From an uncultured Lachnospiraceae bacterium (GTDB lineage Bacteria; Bacillota; Clostridia; Lachnospirales; Lachnospiraceae), in assembly GCA_945827805.1 (NCBI GenBank), contig CALZOU010000005.1, positions 1 to 49,469 on the forward strand: a stretch of DNA of 49,469 nt, read 5' to 3'. Made by a program: the position numbers and the translations under genes. This document shows positions 7,974 through 19,334 of this stretch, piece after piece. Each line of letters begins with the position of its first letter. Positions within the stretch are counted from its first letter, which is position 1. The notes under the pieces are model-generated. The model did not search any database, was not told the DNA's origin, and was given only the letters and a program-made list of their open reading frames with translations.

Positions 7974-10900
7974 TCATTCTCCCAACCACCGATCCAACGT
8001 CTTGGCCAGTGCCTTCAGGTCCAGCGGTTTGGCGATATGCTCGTTCATTCCCACAGTTTTGGCGGCCTGCACATCCTCCGCGAAAGCATTGGCCGTCATG
8101 GCAACGATGGGGATCTGTTTGCAATAGCTCCTGTTCATGGCCCGAATCGCTCTGGTAGCGTCATAGCCATTCATTTTTGGCATCTGAATATCCATGAAGA
8201 TAATGTCGTAATATCCGTCCACGGTATCTGCAATCCTGTCCACTGCTTCTGTACCGTCGGCAGCATGTTCAACGGCCATACCTGTCATTTTCAGGATCTC
8301 CGCAGCAATCTCCGCGTTCAATTCATTATCCTCCACCAGAAGTGCACGGCGTCCCGACAGTTTCAGATCATTCAATGTCACCAGGGTAACATCTGTTTCT
8401 CTCTGCTCCTCTTCTCCCAAAAGGGTGCTGAAGGTCTTTGCCAGTCTGGATCTGAACAGCGGCTTGCTGATGAAAGCGTTTGCTCCGGCTGCACGGGCCT
8501 CCTGCTCAATATCGCACCAGTCGTAGGCGGAAATAATAATGATCGGCACATCGTCCCCCACCGCTTTCCGGATGGCTCTTGTGGTGGCGATGCCGTCCAT
8601 ATCCGGCATTTTCCAGTCCAGAATACAAGCGAAGAAATCCCGTTTCAGCCCATGCTGTTCTACGATGCGTTCCACGGCCCTGCTGCCTGTGGTAACTCCC
8701 TCAGCTTTCATACCAAGGTCATTGAGCATTCCGCAGCAGGATTCCAGACTCAGTTCGTCATCATCCGCCACCAGCACATCCAGATTCACAAATTTGTCAT
8801 ACTGAACCTCCACGGTATCCTGCAGTTTCAGATATATGGTGACTGTGAACCGTGAACCTACGCCCAGCTTACTTTCCACTTTGATATCGCCGCCCATCAT
8901 GCGGACGATATTCCTGCTGATGGGCATGCCCAGACCGGTTCCCTGGATCTTATGTACATGTTCATCGGCAGCTCTGGCGAAGGGTTCAAAGATCTTATCC
9001 ATAAAGTCTTCGCTCATACCGATACCGTTATCTTCAAACACAAACTCATAGCATCCAACTTTAGCCTGATTACTGGGCTTTTCGGAAATGGAGATCTGGA
9101 TCTTTCCTCCGTCAGGGGTGAATTTCACTGCATTTCCCATCAGGTTAGTGAATACCTTCTGGATACGAAGGCTGTCTCCGATCACCGCTTCATGGGTTAC
9201 GCCGGCGATATTGACGCTGAGTTCATGGTGATGTTCTTCTATCTGTGAACTTGTCATGGTCAGCAGGTTATCGATCAGATCGGACAGATTGAATTCTTCC
9301 TCCAGAAGCTGTACCTTCCCGGATTCGATCTTGCTCATGTCCAGGACTTCGTTGATCAGGCTCAGCAGATGTTTGCTGGCCTGGGTGATCTTCTGAAGAC
9401 TGTCTTTCAGACGATCCGTATCATCAATATGGGCCGCGGCAATGGCGGTCATACCGATAATACCATTCATGGGCGTACGGATATCGTGAGACATATTGGA
9501 CAAAAACTCTGTCTTTGCCCGGTTGGCAGCTTCCGCCGCATCATATGCCGCCTGCAGGGCCAGCTCCTGCTGGCGTTCTTTCTTGATCAGGTCATCCACA
9601 TTTCTGGTTCCGACCACAGCCACAAAATTACCGTCACTCTCCTGAACAAAGGCTACTCTTGCCTGCAGGTACATGATACCGTGGTCTGACATCTTTTCAT
9701 AAGTCAGAGAATAGTCTTTTCCATCGGCACGAATATGCTCCAGAGACAGTTTTTCCAAAAATTTCTCACGGCTGCCCTCCGGAAGCAGTTCCTCTGCGTA
9801 GCCTTTCAGGCCTTTTGACCAGCAATTATTATATTTGCGGAAATACTCCGTAATAGCCTGTCCGTCTTCGTCCTCCGCCCGATATGTAGTAACGGTATCT
9901 GTCATGGGATCTACCAGAAGTACCGAATAATATTCCGAACCAAGGCCCTCAATAATCTCACTCTGCTCTTTGATCTCCCGGGCCTGCTGCAGCTGTTTCT
10001 GCATCTCATTATTCACATCGCGCAAGCCCATGATGAAAATGACCGTTCCTTCCGCATCAACGGTTTTGGCTACATTCATCTCATAATAAGAGTCTATACC
10101 GTCCATCTTTCTTCTGTAACCCAGCTTGTATAGTCCCACATCAGGAACCTTCTCCATCAAAACCTCCAGCCTGGTGGCTTCTGTGATACGGCTGCGGTCT
10201 TCCAAAGCTACAAAAGTGCTGATATATTCTGTAATAATATTCTCATAGCTGCCTGTCATCATCAGCTTCTGCAGCACTTCTGCTTTTATCCCGATACCAT
10301 CGGTTCGATAGAGAGAAAACTGCCGTGTTTTCGTGTTTATTTTGAACAGGCTGTGGTACTCCCGGCTCAGCGCATCTGCGATGGTCATTTCATCCTGCAG
10401 AACTGCATTGATTTTCTCTACCTTGGCCAATGCATTCTCGATTTTGTTCTGCTGCTCGATCTCTTTCTTTTTTTCCTCGTCAATATTCTTAAAACCTATG
10501 GCAAATTCATTTCTTTCTTTTCTCGGTTTTACGATCTGACACTGAAAATACTGGACTAAGCCGTTGCGATTTACCCGGTAATTAAAATATGCTGTTTTTT
10601 TATCCGCAAACATCTGTTCCACGCCCGCAATGGTTCTGATACCGTCAAACAGATGTCTGTCAGCCCCGTGTACATCATTATCAATGTATGCCCGGATATT
10701 CTTCTCATAATTTCCCGCAGCAAACTTCTCACCATATCGATCACTCATAGTCTGTCCCATGCGATAGCAGACAGCCACTCCCGTATCCATATTGACGGCA
10801 TACACATTTTCATAGGACATGGACAGCGCCAGGATGAGATTGTCCTGGGTAGCCAGTTGTTCTTTTTCCGCAGTGATCACCCGCAGTCCGCAGAGCACTT

Positions 10901-11735
10901 TTGTAAGCTTTCCTTCCACGCTTTTTTCTACCGGGATAAAGCTGCATCTGTTCCAGCCACCCACTCTGGCCAGAAAATCCTGGATGATGATGGATTTGCC
11001 TCTGAGACGTGTATCCAGTGTATCCAGATCCAGAAAGATCCGCATGACCGGTTGATACTCATTTTCTACGTGCGTTTTTAACAGCAGGTTCAGGGACTTT
11101 CTCGGGTCTCCGATCTGGCCGTTCAGATGGTGCATGCTGTCCTGTGAAATCAGTTCCTGAAATGAATTTTCCTCGAGATCGATAAAATACATGGCAAAAA
11201 ATACACTGCTCAGGGAGCCAATGATTGCGGTGTGCCGCTGTTCCGCCTCCAACAGGGCGGTAAGCTCTCTGTTGGTCTCCTGCAGCTTTCTCTGCGCTTC
11301 CAGTTCTTTGATCTTTGTTTCGTGAATGGACTGAGTCGCAAAAATGACGTGTGTCAGTTTTCCCTGGGTGTCTCTGTCACCTTCAATAAAGGAACACTGC
11401 CCCCAATACAGCATATTATCATGGCCTTCCGGAACAAACAGAGTGCTCTGGTACTCTTTTGAGATGATCCGGGCATCCTTCATCCGATCATCCAGCGTAG
11501 ACAGATCTGTAAACTCCAGCAATTCCTCCAAAAAATCGGGAGTTATCATATGGTGACAAAAATAATTGAGCCGGTCCTGAGCATTTCCAGATGCTCCGAT
11601 ATGTGTACGTACCTCAGTAAGAGAGGAAAGTTCGGTAAACTCATTGGTCACCAGATCGATATAATACGCCGATGTATAGATCTTGCTCATCGACTGAATA
11701 ATCTGATTTATTTCATGTTTATCCAACTCACCCAT
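7974..11735 (-). CDS. Large soluble hybrid sensor histidine kinase: multiple tandem PAS-like modules + HisKA + HATPase + 2 receiver domains
   Basis: FLSNMSHDIRTPMNGIIGM H-box; GNAVKFTPDGGKI, GTGLGMPISRNIV; REC1 ACILDWKMPDMDG; REC2 IIFMDIQMPKMNGYDATRAIR; no obvious TM segment. Confidence 0.92.
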   Translation of the reverse strand: MGELDKHEINQIIQSMSKIYTSAYYIDLVTNEFTELSSLTEVRTHIGASGNAQDRLNYFCHHMITPDFLEELLEFTDLSTLDDRMKDARIISKEYQSTLFVPEGHDNMLYWGQCSFIEGDRDTQGKLTHVIFATQSIHETKIKELEAQRKLQETNRELTALLEAEQRHTAIIGSLSSVFFAMYFIDLEENSFQELISQDSMHHLNGQIGDPRKSLNLLLKTHVENEYQPVMRIFLDLDTLDTRLRGKSIIIQDFLARVGGWNRCSFIPVEKSVEGKLTKVLCGLRVITAEKEQLATQDNLILALSMSYENVYAVNMDTGVAVCYRMGQTMSDRYGEKFAAGNYEKNIRAYIDNDVHGADRHLFDGIRTIAGVEQMFADKKTAYFNYRVNRNGLVQYFQCQIVKPRKERNEFAIGFKNIDEEKKKEIEQQNKIENALAKVEKINAVLQDEMTIADALSREYHSLFKINTKTRQFSLYRTDGIGIKAEVLQKLMMTGSYENIITEYISTFVALEDRSRITEATRLEVLMEKVPDVGLYKLGYRRKMDGIDSYYEMNVAKTVDAEGTVIFIMGLRDVNNEMQKQLQQAREIKEQSEIIEGLGSEYYSVLLVDPMTDTVTTYRAEDEDGQAITEYFRKYNNCWSKGLKGYAEELLPEGSREKFLEKLSLEHIRADGKDYSLTYEKMSDHGIMYLQARVAFVQESDGNFVAVVGTRNVDDLIKKERQQELALQAAYDAAEAANRAKTEFLSNMSHDIRTPMNGIIGMTAIAAAHIDDTDRLKDSLQKITQASKHLLSLINEVLDMSKIESGKVQLLEEEFNLSDLIDNLLTMTSSQIEEHHHELSVNIAGVTHEAVIGDSLRIQKVFTNLMGNAVKFTPDGGKIQISISEKPSNQAKVGCYEFVFEDNGIGMSEDFMDKIFEPFARAADEHVHKIQGTGLGMPISRNIVRMMGGDIKVESKLGVGSRFTVTIYLKLQDTVEVQYDKFVNLDVLVADDDELSLESCCGMLNDLGMKAEGVTTGSRAVERIVEQHGLKRDFFACILDWKMPDMDGIATTRAIRKAVGDDVPIIIISAYDWCDIEQEARAAGANAFISKPLFRSRLAKTFSTLLGEEEQRETDVTLVTLNDLKLSGRRALLVEDNELNAEIAAEILKMTGMAVEHAADGTEAVDRIADTVDGYYDIIFMDIQMPKMNGYDATRAIRAMNRSYCKQIPIVAMTANAFAEDVQAAKTVGMNEHIAKPLDLKALAKTLDRWLGE

Positions 11736-12020
11736 GATGCACCTCCAAATTTATTCATGTTGGCTTCATAATGTCCAACAGATAAATCCCATAAAAAACA
11801 ACCGGCAGAATCAGAAAGTTCACTTACGCTGGCTCCTTTCGGGTCATTCAGTGGACGCCTACTGGTCTCCGGTCAGTTATCCTATTTCACTTTATTTATA
11901 TTTTAGTATAAATATGCACAAAGAACAATTGTATGTTTGTCTTTTCCAAAAAAAATACACACCTTTTCACCACCCTGGGCCTGCACACCCCAGGAATACC
12001 GCCAGAATCTGTGATTGATC

Positions 12021-12260
12021 AAAAAAAACGCACAACATGGAGTGAAACATGTTGTGCGTCTGCATTTATATAAGACAACGAAACAGGAAAAAGAATTTGA
12101 AAGGGAAAGGAAGAAAAAACCTGTTTCGCTATTCCTCTGTGTTATTCAGGAGTCTTTCGTTTCCTGATGGTTGTACTATAACACTTTGATGTGGTAAAGC
12201 ATATAATAATTCCGGGATTTTTACAAATTTCCGGGATAAGTTATAAAAAATTCTTTTTTT
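12021..12260 (-). ncRNA. Candidate duplicated small RNA gene/repeat element, copy 2
   Basis: Near-identical to 4427-4667, same strand; perfect 12-bp terminator stem (12028-12059) + T8 on minus. Confidence 0.5.
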
Positions 12261-12313
12261 TGACATTATCAGTCTATCTCTCTGATTCTGTACTGACTTC
12301 TGTAGATTTCTTT

Positions 12314-12805
12314 CTATAAAGTCTTTTGTCCAAAGACAAAGTCTCCGCTCTTTCCCCCGGATTTGCTGACCAGATGGATATTCTCTATCACCATGCCTTT
12401 ATCGATGGCCTTGCACATGTCGTAGATGGTGAGTAGCGTAACGCTGACTCCCGTCAGAGCCTCCATCTCCACACCGGTCTCGCCTTTCGTCTTCACCGTG
12501 CAGATCGCTGTAACCTCGCCTTTCTCCCGGTCGATTTCAAAATCCACACTGGCTTTCTGGATCAGCAGAGTATGACACATGGGAATGAGTCCGGAGGTCT
12601 GCTTAACACCCATTATACCTGCCACTCGTGCCACACCCAGCACATCGCCCTTTTTCACATTGCCGGAAACCAGCGCTTCCATGATCTTTTCATTGACCCG
12701 TATCGTTCCCCGGGCTGTAGCTACACGCACTGTCGGTTCTTTCCCAGATACGTCTACCATCACTGCGTTGCCGTTATCATCAAAATGATTCAGTTTGTCG
12801 CCCAT
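12314..12805 (-). CDS. moaC: Cyclic pyranopterin monophosphate synthase MoaC
   Basis: [22 protein letters not shown]...[20 protein letters not shown]...[32 protein letters not shown]. Confidence 0.95.
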   Translation of the reverse strand: MGDKLNHFDDNGNAVMVDVSGKEPTVRVATARGTIRVNEKIMEALVSGNVKKGDVLGVARVAGIMGVKQTSGLIPMCHTLLIQKASVDFEIDREKGEVTAICTVKTKGETGVEMEALTGVSVTLLTIYDMCKAIDKGMVIENIHLVSKSGGKSGDFVFGQKTL

Positions 12806-12905
12806 AGAGCTATTTCCTTTCCGTCGATTCATGCATTGACATTAAAATCACTAATTCTTTGAGAAACTTTTGCCTTACTGCAGTCCAGCGTAATCTCTCT
12901 GCAGT

Positions 12906-14417
<1,512 letters not shown>

Positions 14418-14540
14418 TTATTTCTGCCTCGAAAGTCTCCCTGGTAAATATGATTCTCTGTAAATACTTCTGCTATGTTTTATGAAATTGACGTAAGTAC
14501 TTTTACCTTGTTGTATACAATTCTCTGTAAATATCTCTGC

Positions 14541-15419
14541 TTACTGCCCAAAATTGCTCTTCTTCTTTGGCACAGCAAAATCAGGATGTTCACCCTGCCA
14601 GGTCTCCTGAGGCATGCATGTCAGCATCCACATATCTTCTTCGGATATTTCAAAATCGAATATCTTCATATTATCCAACATATGTTCCTTAGATCCTGAT
14701 TTCGGAATGGGCATCACACCCTTCTGGATCAGGAAGCGAAGGGAAATCTGGGAAAATGTCTTTCCGTATTTCTTCGCCATACCATTGATGATGGGGTTAT
14801 CGTTCACCTTTCCTCTGCCCAGCGGACCCCAGGCCTGCACCAGCATGCCTTTCTGCTGGCAGAATTCTCTTGCAGCTTCCTGGGAATATCCGATATGCAG
14901 CTCCAGCTGGTCCACCTCCGGCGCGAAGTCGGAGTTTTCAAAGATATTGTTCAGATGATGGGGAAGGAAATTGCTCATGCCCAGATGGCGGATTTTCCCT
15001 TCCTTTTTCAGTTCTGTGAGAGCTTTCCAGGTCTGCAAATCTCTTTCTTTCCAGTTCGGATCATTCTCACAGGGTTTCGGCCAGTGGATCATGTAAACAT
15101 CCAGGTAATCCGTTTCCAGACGCTCCAGCGTCCTGCAAAATGCAGCTCTTGTCTCTTCATATCCCATCTCATCATGCCATGCTTTGGAAGCAATCTGCAC
15201 TTTCTGTCTGGGGATACCTGTTTCCCGCAGAGCTTTCGCCAGATCTCTTTCTGTCTCATAGAAAGAGGCTGTATCAAAATATCGATATCCCGCCTCCACA
15301 GCGTTTCTCAGTACTGCCACAAAATCCAGCTTTCCGGGATTATAACAGCCAAAACCCAGCTTCGGCACCTTTGTGCCATCCTGCATCGTAAAGTATTCTC
15401 TGATCGTTTCTCCAGCCAT
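14541..15419 (-). CDS. Aldo/keto reductase
   Basis: VPKLGFGCYNPGKLDFVAVLRNAVEAGYRYFDTASFYETE...LDVYMIHWPKP; start at MAGET after aaggagg. Confidence 0.93.
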   Translation of the reverse strand: MAGETIREYFTMQDGTKVPKLGFGCYNPGKLDFVAVLRNAVEAGYRYFDTASFYETERDLAKALRETGIPRQKVQIASKAWHDEMGYEETRAAFCRTLERLETDYLDVYMIHWPKPCENDPNWKERDLQTWKALTELKKEGKIRHLGMSNFLPHHLNNIFENSDFAPEVDQLELHIGYSQEAAREFCQQKGMLVQAWGPLGRGKVNDNPIINGMAKKYGKTFSQISLRFLIQKGVMPIPKSGSKEHMLDNMKIFDFEISEEDMWMLTCMPQETWQGEHPDFAVPKKKSNFGQ

Positions 15420-15429
15420 AATATCCTCC

Positions 15430-16206
15430 TTATTTTCCATATAGATTTAGGAATTCCTGATGGGCACCTTTATTTCCAGCCACAATACTGCTTTTTGCCG
15501 TAAAATTCGGTGTGTTGCCATGTATATCCGTAATCTTTCCTCCCGCTTCCTGCACGATCAGCATTCCTGCCGCAAAGTCCCAGGGAGAAAGCTTCAGTTC
15601 AAAGAACACACCGCAGCGACCGCAGGCCGCATAACAGAGATCCAACGCAGCCGAACCACTTCTGCGGATATCCAGGGCATGATCCATAACATCCAGCGCA
15701 ATACGAAAAGATTCATTTCGAAGTTCCCTGTAATACGGCGACGTACCGAAAGCCACCAGGGAATGTTTCAGACGGTCTTCGCTGACATGGATACGTTTTC
15801 CATTGTAATATGCACCCTCTCCTGCACGGGCTTCAAAGAAATCCTCTGTGAAAGGATTGTACACTGCTCCCCAGAGCAGCTTTCCTTCCCGTGCCAGTGC
15901 TACGGAAATGGCGCTGTGGCCGTAATATTTTGTAAAGTTTGCCGTGCCGTCGATGGGATCTATGATAAACACATATCTTCCCGATGTATCTGCAACGTCC
16001 TCTTCTTCACAGAGAAAGGTGGCGTCGTCCATGATCTGCGAAAACGCATCGATCAGAAACTGCTGTGTCGCTTTGTCGTATTTCGTCACCAGGTTCGTAT
16101 AATCTGTCTTTTCTTCCACAGAAATATCGTCGGATGTCAAGAGACGGCTTCCTGCTTCGAGGATGACTGACTTGCATTGTTCAAGCTGAGTTTCTATCTG
16201 ATTCAT
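15430..16206 (-). CDS. Inositol monophosphatase family protein
   Basis: FLCEEEDVADTSGRYVFIIDPIDGTANFTKYYGHSAISVAL. Confidence 0.92.
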   Translation of the reverse strand: MNQIETQLEQCKSVILEAGSRLLTSDDISVEEKTDYTNLVTKYDKATQQFLIDAFSQIMDDATFLCEEEDVADTSGRYVFIIDPIDGTANFTKYYGHSAISVALAREGKLLWGAVYNPFTEDFFEARAGEGAYYNGKRIHVSEDRLKHSLVAFGTSPYYRELRNESFRIALDVMDHALDIRRSGSAALDLCYAACGRCGVFFELKLSPWDFAAGMLIVQEAGGKITDIHGNTPNFTAKSSIVAGNKGAHQEFLNLYGK

Positions 16207-16263
16207 TGTATCATAGCCTCCGTTTTCAGTATATATTCTTTATCCTATTTCTACTTACAACAC

Positions 16264-17628
16264 TTACTTATCCTGCACCTTTCCCAGCCTTCTGTACACC
16301 GTAAAATACATCGTCAGAAAAGAAGCCATGCCTCCCAGCAGATTGGAAATGGGCTCCGCCCAGAACACGCCGTTTACTCCCATGCCCAGTCCGGGAAGGA
16401 GTAACGTCAGTGGAACAACGATCACAACTTTGCGAAGCAGGGAAAAGAATATCGAGCGTTTCGCATACCCGAGAGCCTGAAACGTGCTCTGTCCTGTAAA
16501 CTGAAACGCCATAAAACAGAAACCGAAAAAGTAGATTCTCAGAGCCTGCGTTCCCGCAGAAATCATAGACGCATCATTGGAAAACATCGTAATCAGAAAA
16601 TGCGGGAACAAAAGCACCAGCCCCCAGGCCACAAAAGTATAGCCTATACCCAGAGCACCGGAAAAACGTATCCCCTCCCGTACACGCTCATATTTCTGCG
16701 CACCGTAATTGTAGCCCAGTACCGGCTGTGCTCCCGTACTGATGCCGCTGACCGGGAGTGAAAGCACTTCCCGCACGGAATTCAGCACGGTCATGATTCC
16801 CACATACAGATCTCCGCCGTAATTCTGCAGCGTGGCATTGCAGACGATCTGCACCAGAGCATTGGTAGCCTGTACGATAAATCCGGACATGCCAAGGGTG
16901 ATGATCCGTTTAACCAGAGATGCCTTCAATCCCATGGATGCTCTTTTTAATTTTACCAGAGTTTTATCTCCGGTGAGAAAACGCAGCACCCATATCGCCG
17001 ACACCATCTGGCTGAGCACAGTGGCTATGGCTGCGCCGCGGACTTCCAGATGCAGTGCAAAGATAAAGACCGGATCCAGAATCAGGTTCAGGACAGCACC
17101 GATCATCGTAGTCAGCATACCGATCTTTGGATATCCCTGGGCATTGATAAATCCATTCATGCCCGTGGCCAGCATGGAAAAAACCGTGCCCAGAAGATAA
17201 ATCTGCAGATACTGATCCGCATACACATAGGAATCGTCGCTGGCCCCAAACAGATACAGGATCGGACGCCTGAACAGGTAACAGAAAACCATGACCATGG
17301 CCGCGAAGCAAAAGATCAGGGAAAACACATTTCCCTCGATCTGCTCTGCTTTTTCTGTATTCTGTTCTCCTCTGGCAATGGAAAACAGAGGCGTGCCGCC
17401 GGTGGCAAACATGTTTGTGAAGGCGGCGATTATGGTGATGATCGGAAATGTCAGTCCTATGCCTGTCAGCGCCAGATTGCCCGTCCCCGGAAGATGGCCA
17501 ATATAAATTCTGTCTACAATATTGTATAAAAGCTGTACAAGCTGTGCCACCGTCAGGGGAACAGCCTGCAAAAGAATATTTTTCCAGACCTTTCCCTGAG
17601 AAAAGTCGTTTTGTTTTGTGGATGTCAT
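16264..17628 (-). CDS. MATE family efflux transporter
   Basis: VPLTVAQLVQLLYNIVDRIYIGHLPGTGNLALTGIGLTFPI. Confidence 0.93.
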   Translation of the reverse strand: MTSTKQNDFSQGKVWKNILLQAVPLTVAQLVQLLYNIVDRIYIGHLPGTGNLALTGIGLTFPIITIIAAFTNMFATGGTPLFSIARGEQNTEKAEQIEGNVFSLIFCFAAMVMVFCYLFRRPILYLFGASDDSYVYADQYLQIYLLGTVFSMLATGMNGFINAQGYPKIGMLTTMIGAVLNLILDPVFIFALHLEVRGAAIATVLSQMVSAIWVLRFLTGDKTLVKLKRASMGLKASLVKRIITLGMSGFIVQATNALVQIVCNATLQNYGGDLYVGIMTVLNSVREVLSLPVSGISTGAQPVLGYNYGAQKYERVREGIRFSGALGIGYTFVAWGLVLLFPHFLITMFSNDASMISAGTQALRIYFFGFCFMAFQFTGQSTFQALGYAKRSIFFSLLRKVVIVVPLTLLLPGLGMGVNGVFWAEPISNLLGGMASFLTMYFTVYRRLGKVQDK

Positions 17629-17631
17629 ACG

Positions 17632-17988
17632 TTATTTCACCAGCTTCTCCATCCACTCCGCTTCTTTAAAACCTACAAGGATATAATCATCTGCAACGAT
17701 CAGCGGGCGTTTGACCAGCATGCCGTTGGAGGACAGAAGCTCGTACTGCTCTGTCTCGGTCATATTTGGCAGCTTATCTTTGAGCTTCATTTCTTTATAC
17801 AGCATGCCGCTGGTATTAAAGAATTTTTTCAGTGGAAGACCACTTTTTTCATGCCAATGTTTCAGTTCCTCCGCTGTGGGGTTTTCTTCCACAATATGAC
17901 GATCCACATAGGATACATCATGGGCATCCAGCCATTTTTTTGTTTTCTGACAGGTTGAACATTTTGGATATTCTATAAATAACATCAT
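17632..17988 (-). CDS. ArsC/Spx-family thioredoxin-fold protein
   Basis: LFIEYPKCSTCQKTKKWLDAHDVSYVDRHIVEENPTAEEL. Confidence 0.9.
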   Translation of the reverse strand: MMLFIEYPKCSTCQKTKKWLDAHDVSYVDRHIVEENPTAEELKHWHEKSGLPLKKFFNTSGMLYKEMKLKDKLPNMTETEQYELLSSNGMLVKRPLIVADDYILVGFKEAEWMEKLVK

Positions 17989-18130
17989 TTTTCCTCCTAC
18001 TTTTTACTTATGACAAGTTTTTCTTCATTTATTATATAAGCAGTGGGTTATCTTTTCAACCGGGACATTCACAACGGTATTTCTCTTTTCAGCGAAAATA
18101 TTTCTCACTTTACAATGATAAATTCTCGTA

Positions 18131-18442
18131 TCATTTAAAGTATATATGTTTATGCAGTTTACACCGGGGATTAAACAATATCCCGCAGTAAGGACAACTG
18201 CCCTGACCATACTGCTCTCTGGTCAGCAGCCGCTTACAGTTACCGCAGAGCACAGGATATTTCTCTTCAGTGCCTGTGGCGGCAAAAGCATGGTCTTCCA
18301 TCTCATCATGGCAGGAAAAGCAGGCATAATATTTCCGGCACATGGCGCATTTAAGAGCCACCACATCGCAGTTCTGATGATAGTGCGCGCACCGGCCCTG
18401 TTCATCAAGGCCGACACCATAAATCTGAATTCGTGTATGCAT
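18131..18442 (-). CDS. Small CHY-type zinc-finger protein
   Basis: CAHYHQNCDVVALKCAMCRKYYACFSCHDEMEDHAF...CGNCKRLLTREQY...CPYCGILFNPRCKLH. Confidence 0.88.
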   Translation of the reverse strand: MHTRIQIYGVGLDEQGRCAHYHQNCDVVALKCAMCRKYYACFSCHDEMEDHAFAATGTEEKYPVLCGNCKRLLTREQYGQGSCPYCGILFNPRCKLHKHIYFK

Positions 18443-18560
18443 ATTTCTCTCTCCTCGTATCTGCAGCATATATTTTATTCATCTTGACACAGCATTCACT
18501 GTCGGTAGAATGTTCTTTTCTGTCTTTTGTGTATTTTAACACAGTTATCTCCCTTTTTGT

Positions 18561-18613
18561 TTGTTAACCATAATAATTTTTAGGTTGACAATTCGTTTTT
18601 CAACGAGTATACT
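18561..18613 (+). promoter_or_regulatory. Putative BirA operator (TTGTTAACC-N13-GGTTGACAA) overlapping promoter TTGACA-N17-TATACT of bioY
   Basis: 18561-18569 and 18583-18591 form an inverted repeat with one mismatch; -35 18585-18590, -10 18608-18613. Confidence 0.75.
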
Positions 18614-18656
18614 AAGCCCGAAATCAAACATTACATACTTGCAAAGGAGAACTTAA

Positions 18657-19205
18657 ATGAGTACAACAAACACATCCTCCCGCTGGACAACAAAACGCCT
18701 GGTAACCATGGCACTGTTTGCAGCAATCATCTGTATTTCCGCATATATCAGCATTCCGCTGCCTTTGCCGGGAGCACCTCATATCACGCTGCAGAACTTT
18801 GTAAACATCCTGATTGCGCTGTTATTCCCGTCACTGGATGCATTTCTGATCATCATCGTTTGGATGCTGCTGGCCATCATCGGACTGCCGGTATTTATCG
18901 GCGGCGGTTCCGGCATCGGCTACCTGCTTATGCCCTACGGCGGATATACCATGGTATATCCTTTTATCGGACTTCTTCTTCCGATTCTCTGCGGTAAAAA
19001 GTATAACCGTATCCGCTACACCCTGGTAGCAATTGTAGGCGCACTGCTGATTGATGCCATTGGTATGTTCCGATTAATGGCAGTTAACGGACTGGATCTG
19101 CAGGCTGGTCTTTTGACCGGATTTTTCCCCTTCCTGCCGTTGGATCTTGTTAAATGTGTAGTGGCAGCACAGATTATTCCGCAGTTTCGCAAGGTACTGC
19201 AGTAA
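18657..19205 (+). CDS. bioY: Biotin transporter BioY
   Basis: ITLQNFVNILIALLFPSLDAFLIIIVWMLLAIIGLPVFIGGGSGIGYLLMPYGGYTMVYPFIG. Confidence 0.92.
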   Translation: MSTTNTSSRWTTKRLVTMALFAAIICISAYISIPLPLPGAPHITLQNFVNILIALLFPSLDAFLIIIVWMLLAIIGLPVFIGGGSGIGYLLMPYGGYTMVYPFIGLLLPILCGKKYNRIRYTLVAIVGALLIDAIGMFRLMAVNGLDLQAGLLTGFFPFLPLDLVKCVVAAQIIPQFRKVLQ

Positions 19206-19268
19206 AATACGTTTGAGCCATTTTGCCTTTAAATGCACTCTCACAAACTAATATAATCAATGTATTGC

Positions 19269-19320
19269 ATAAAATTGCAGGATATATCCCCCTTTGTGCA
19301 GATATACCCTGCAATTTTAT
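19269..19320. terminator. Strong (possibly bidirectional) terminator after bioY
   Basis: ataaaattgcagg ... cctgcaattttat 13-bp perfect stem extended by ggatatatc/gatatacc. Confidence 0.75.
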
Positions 19321-19334
19321 ATGAGCGCATCCAT

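Noticed and set aside
11820-11886. c-di-GMP, Moco, glycine, THF or ZTP riboswitch upstream of the kinase
   Set aside because: The conserved cores of these classes as I remember them are not present; kept only as an unclassified leader candidate.
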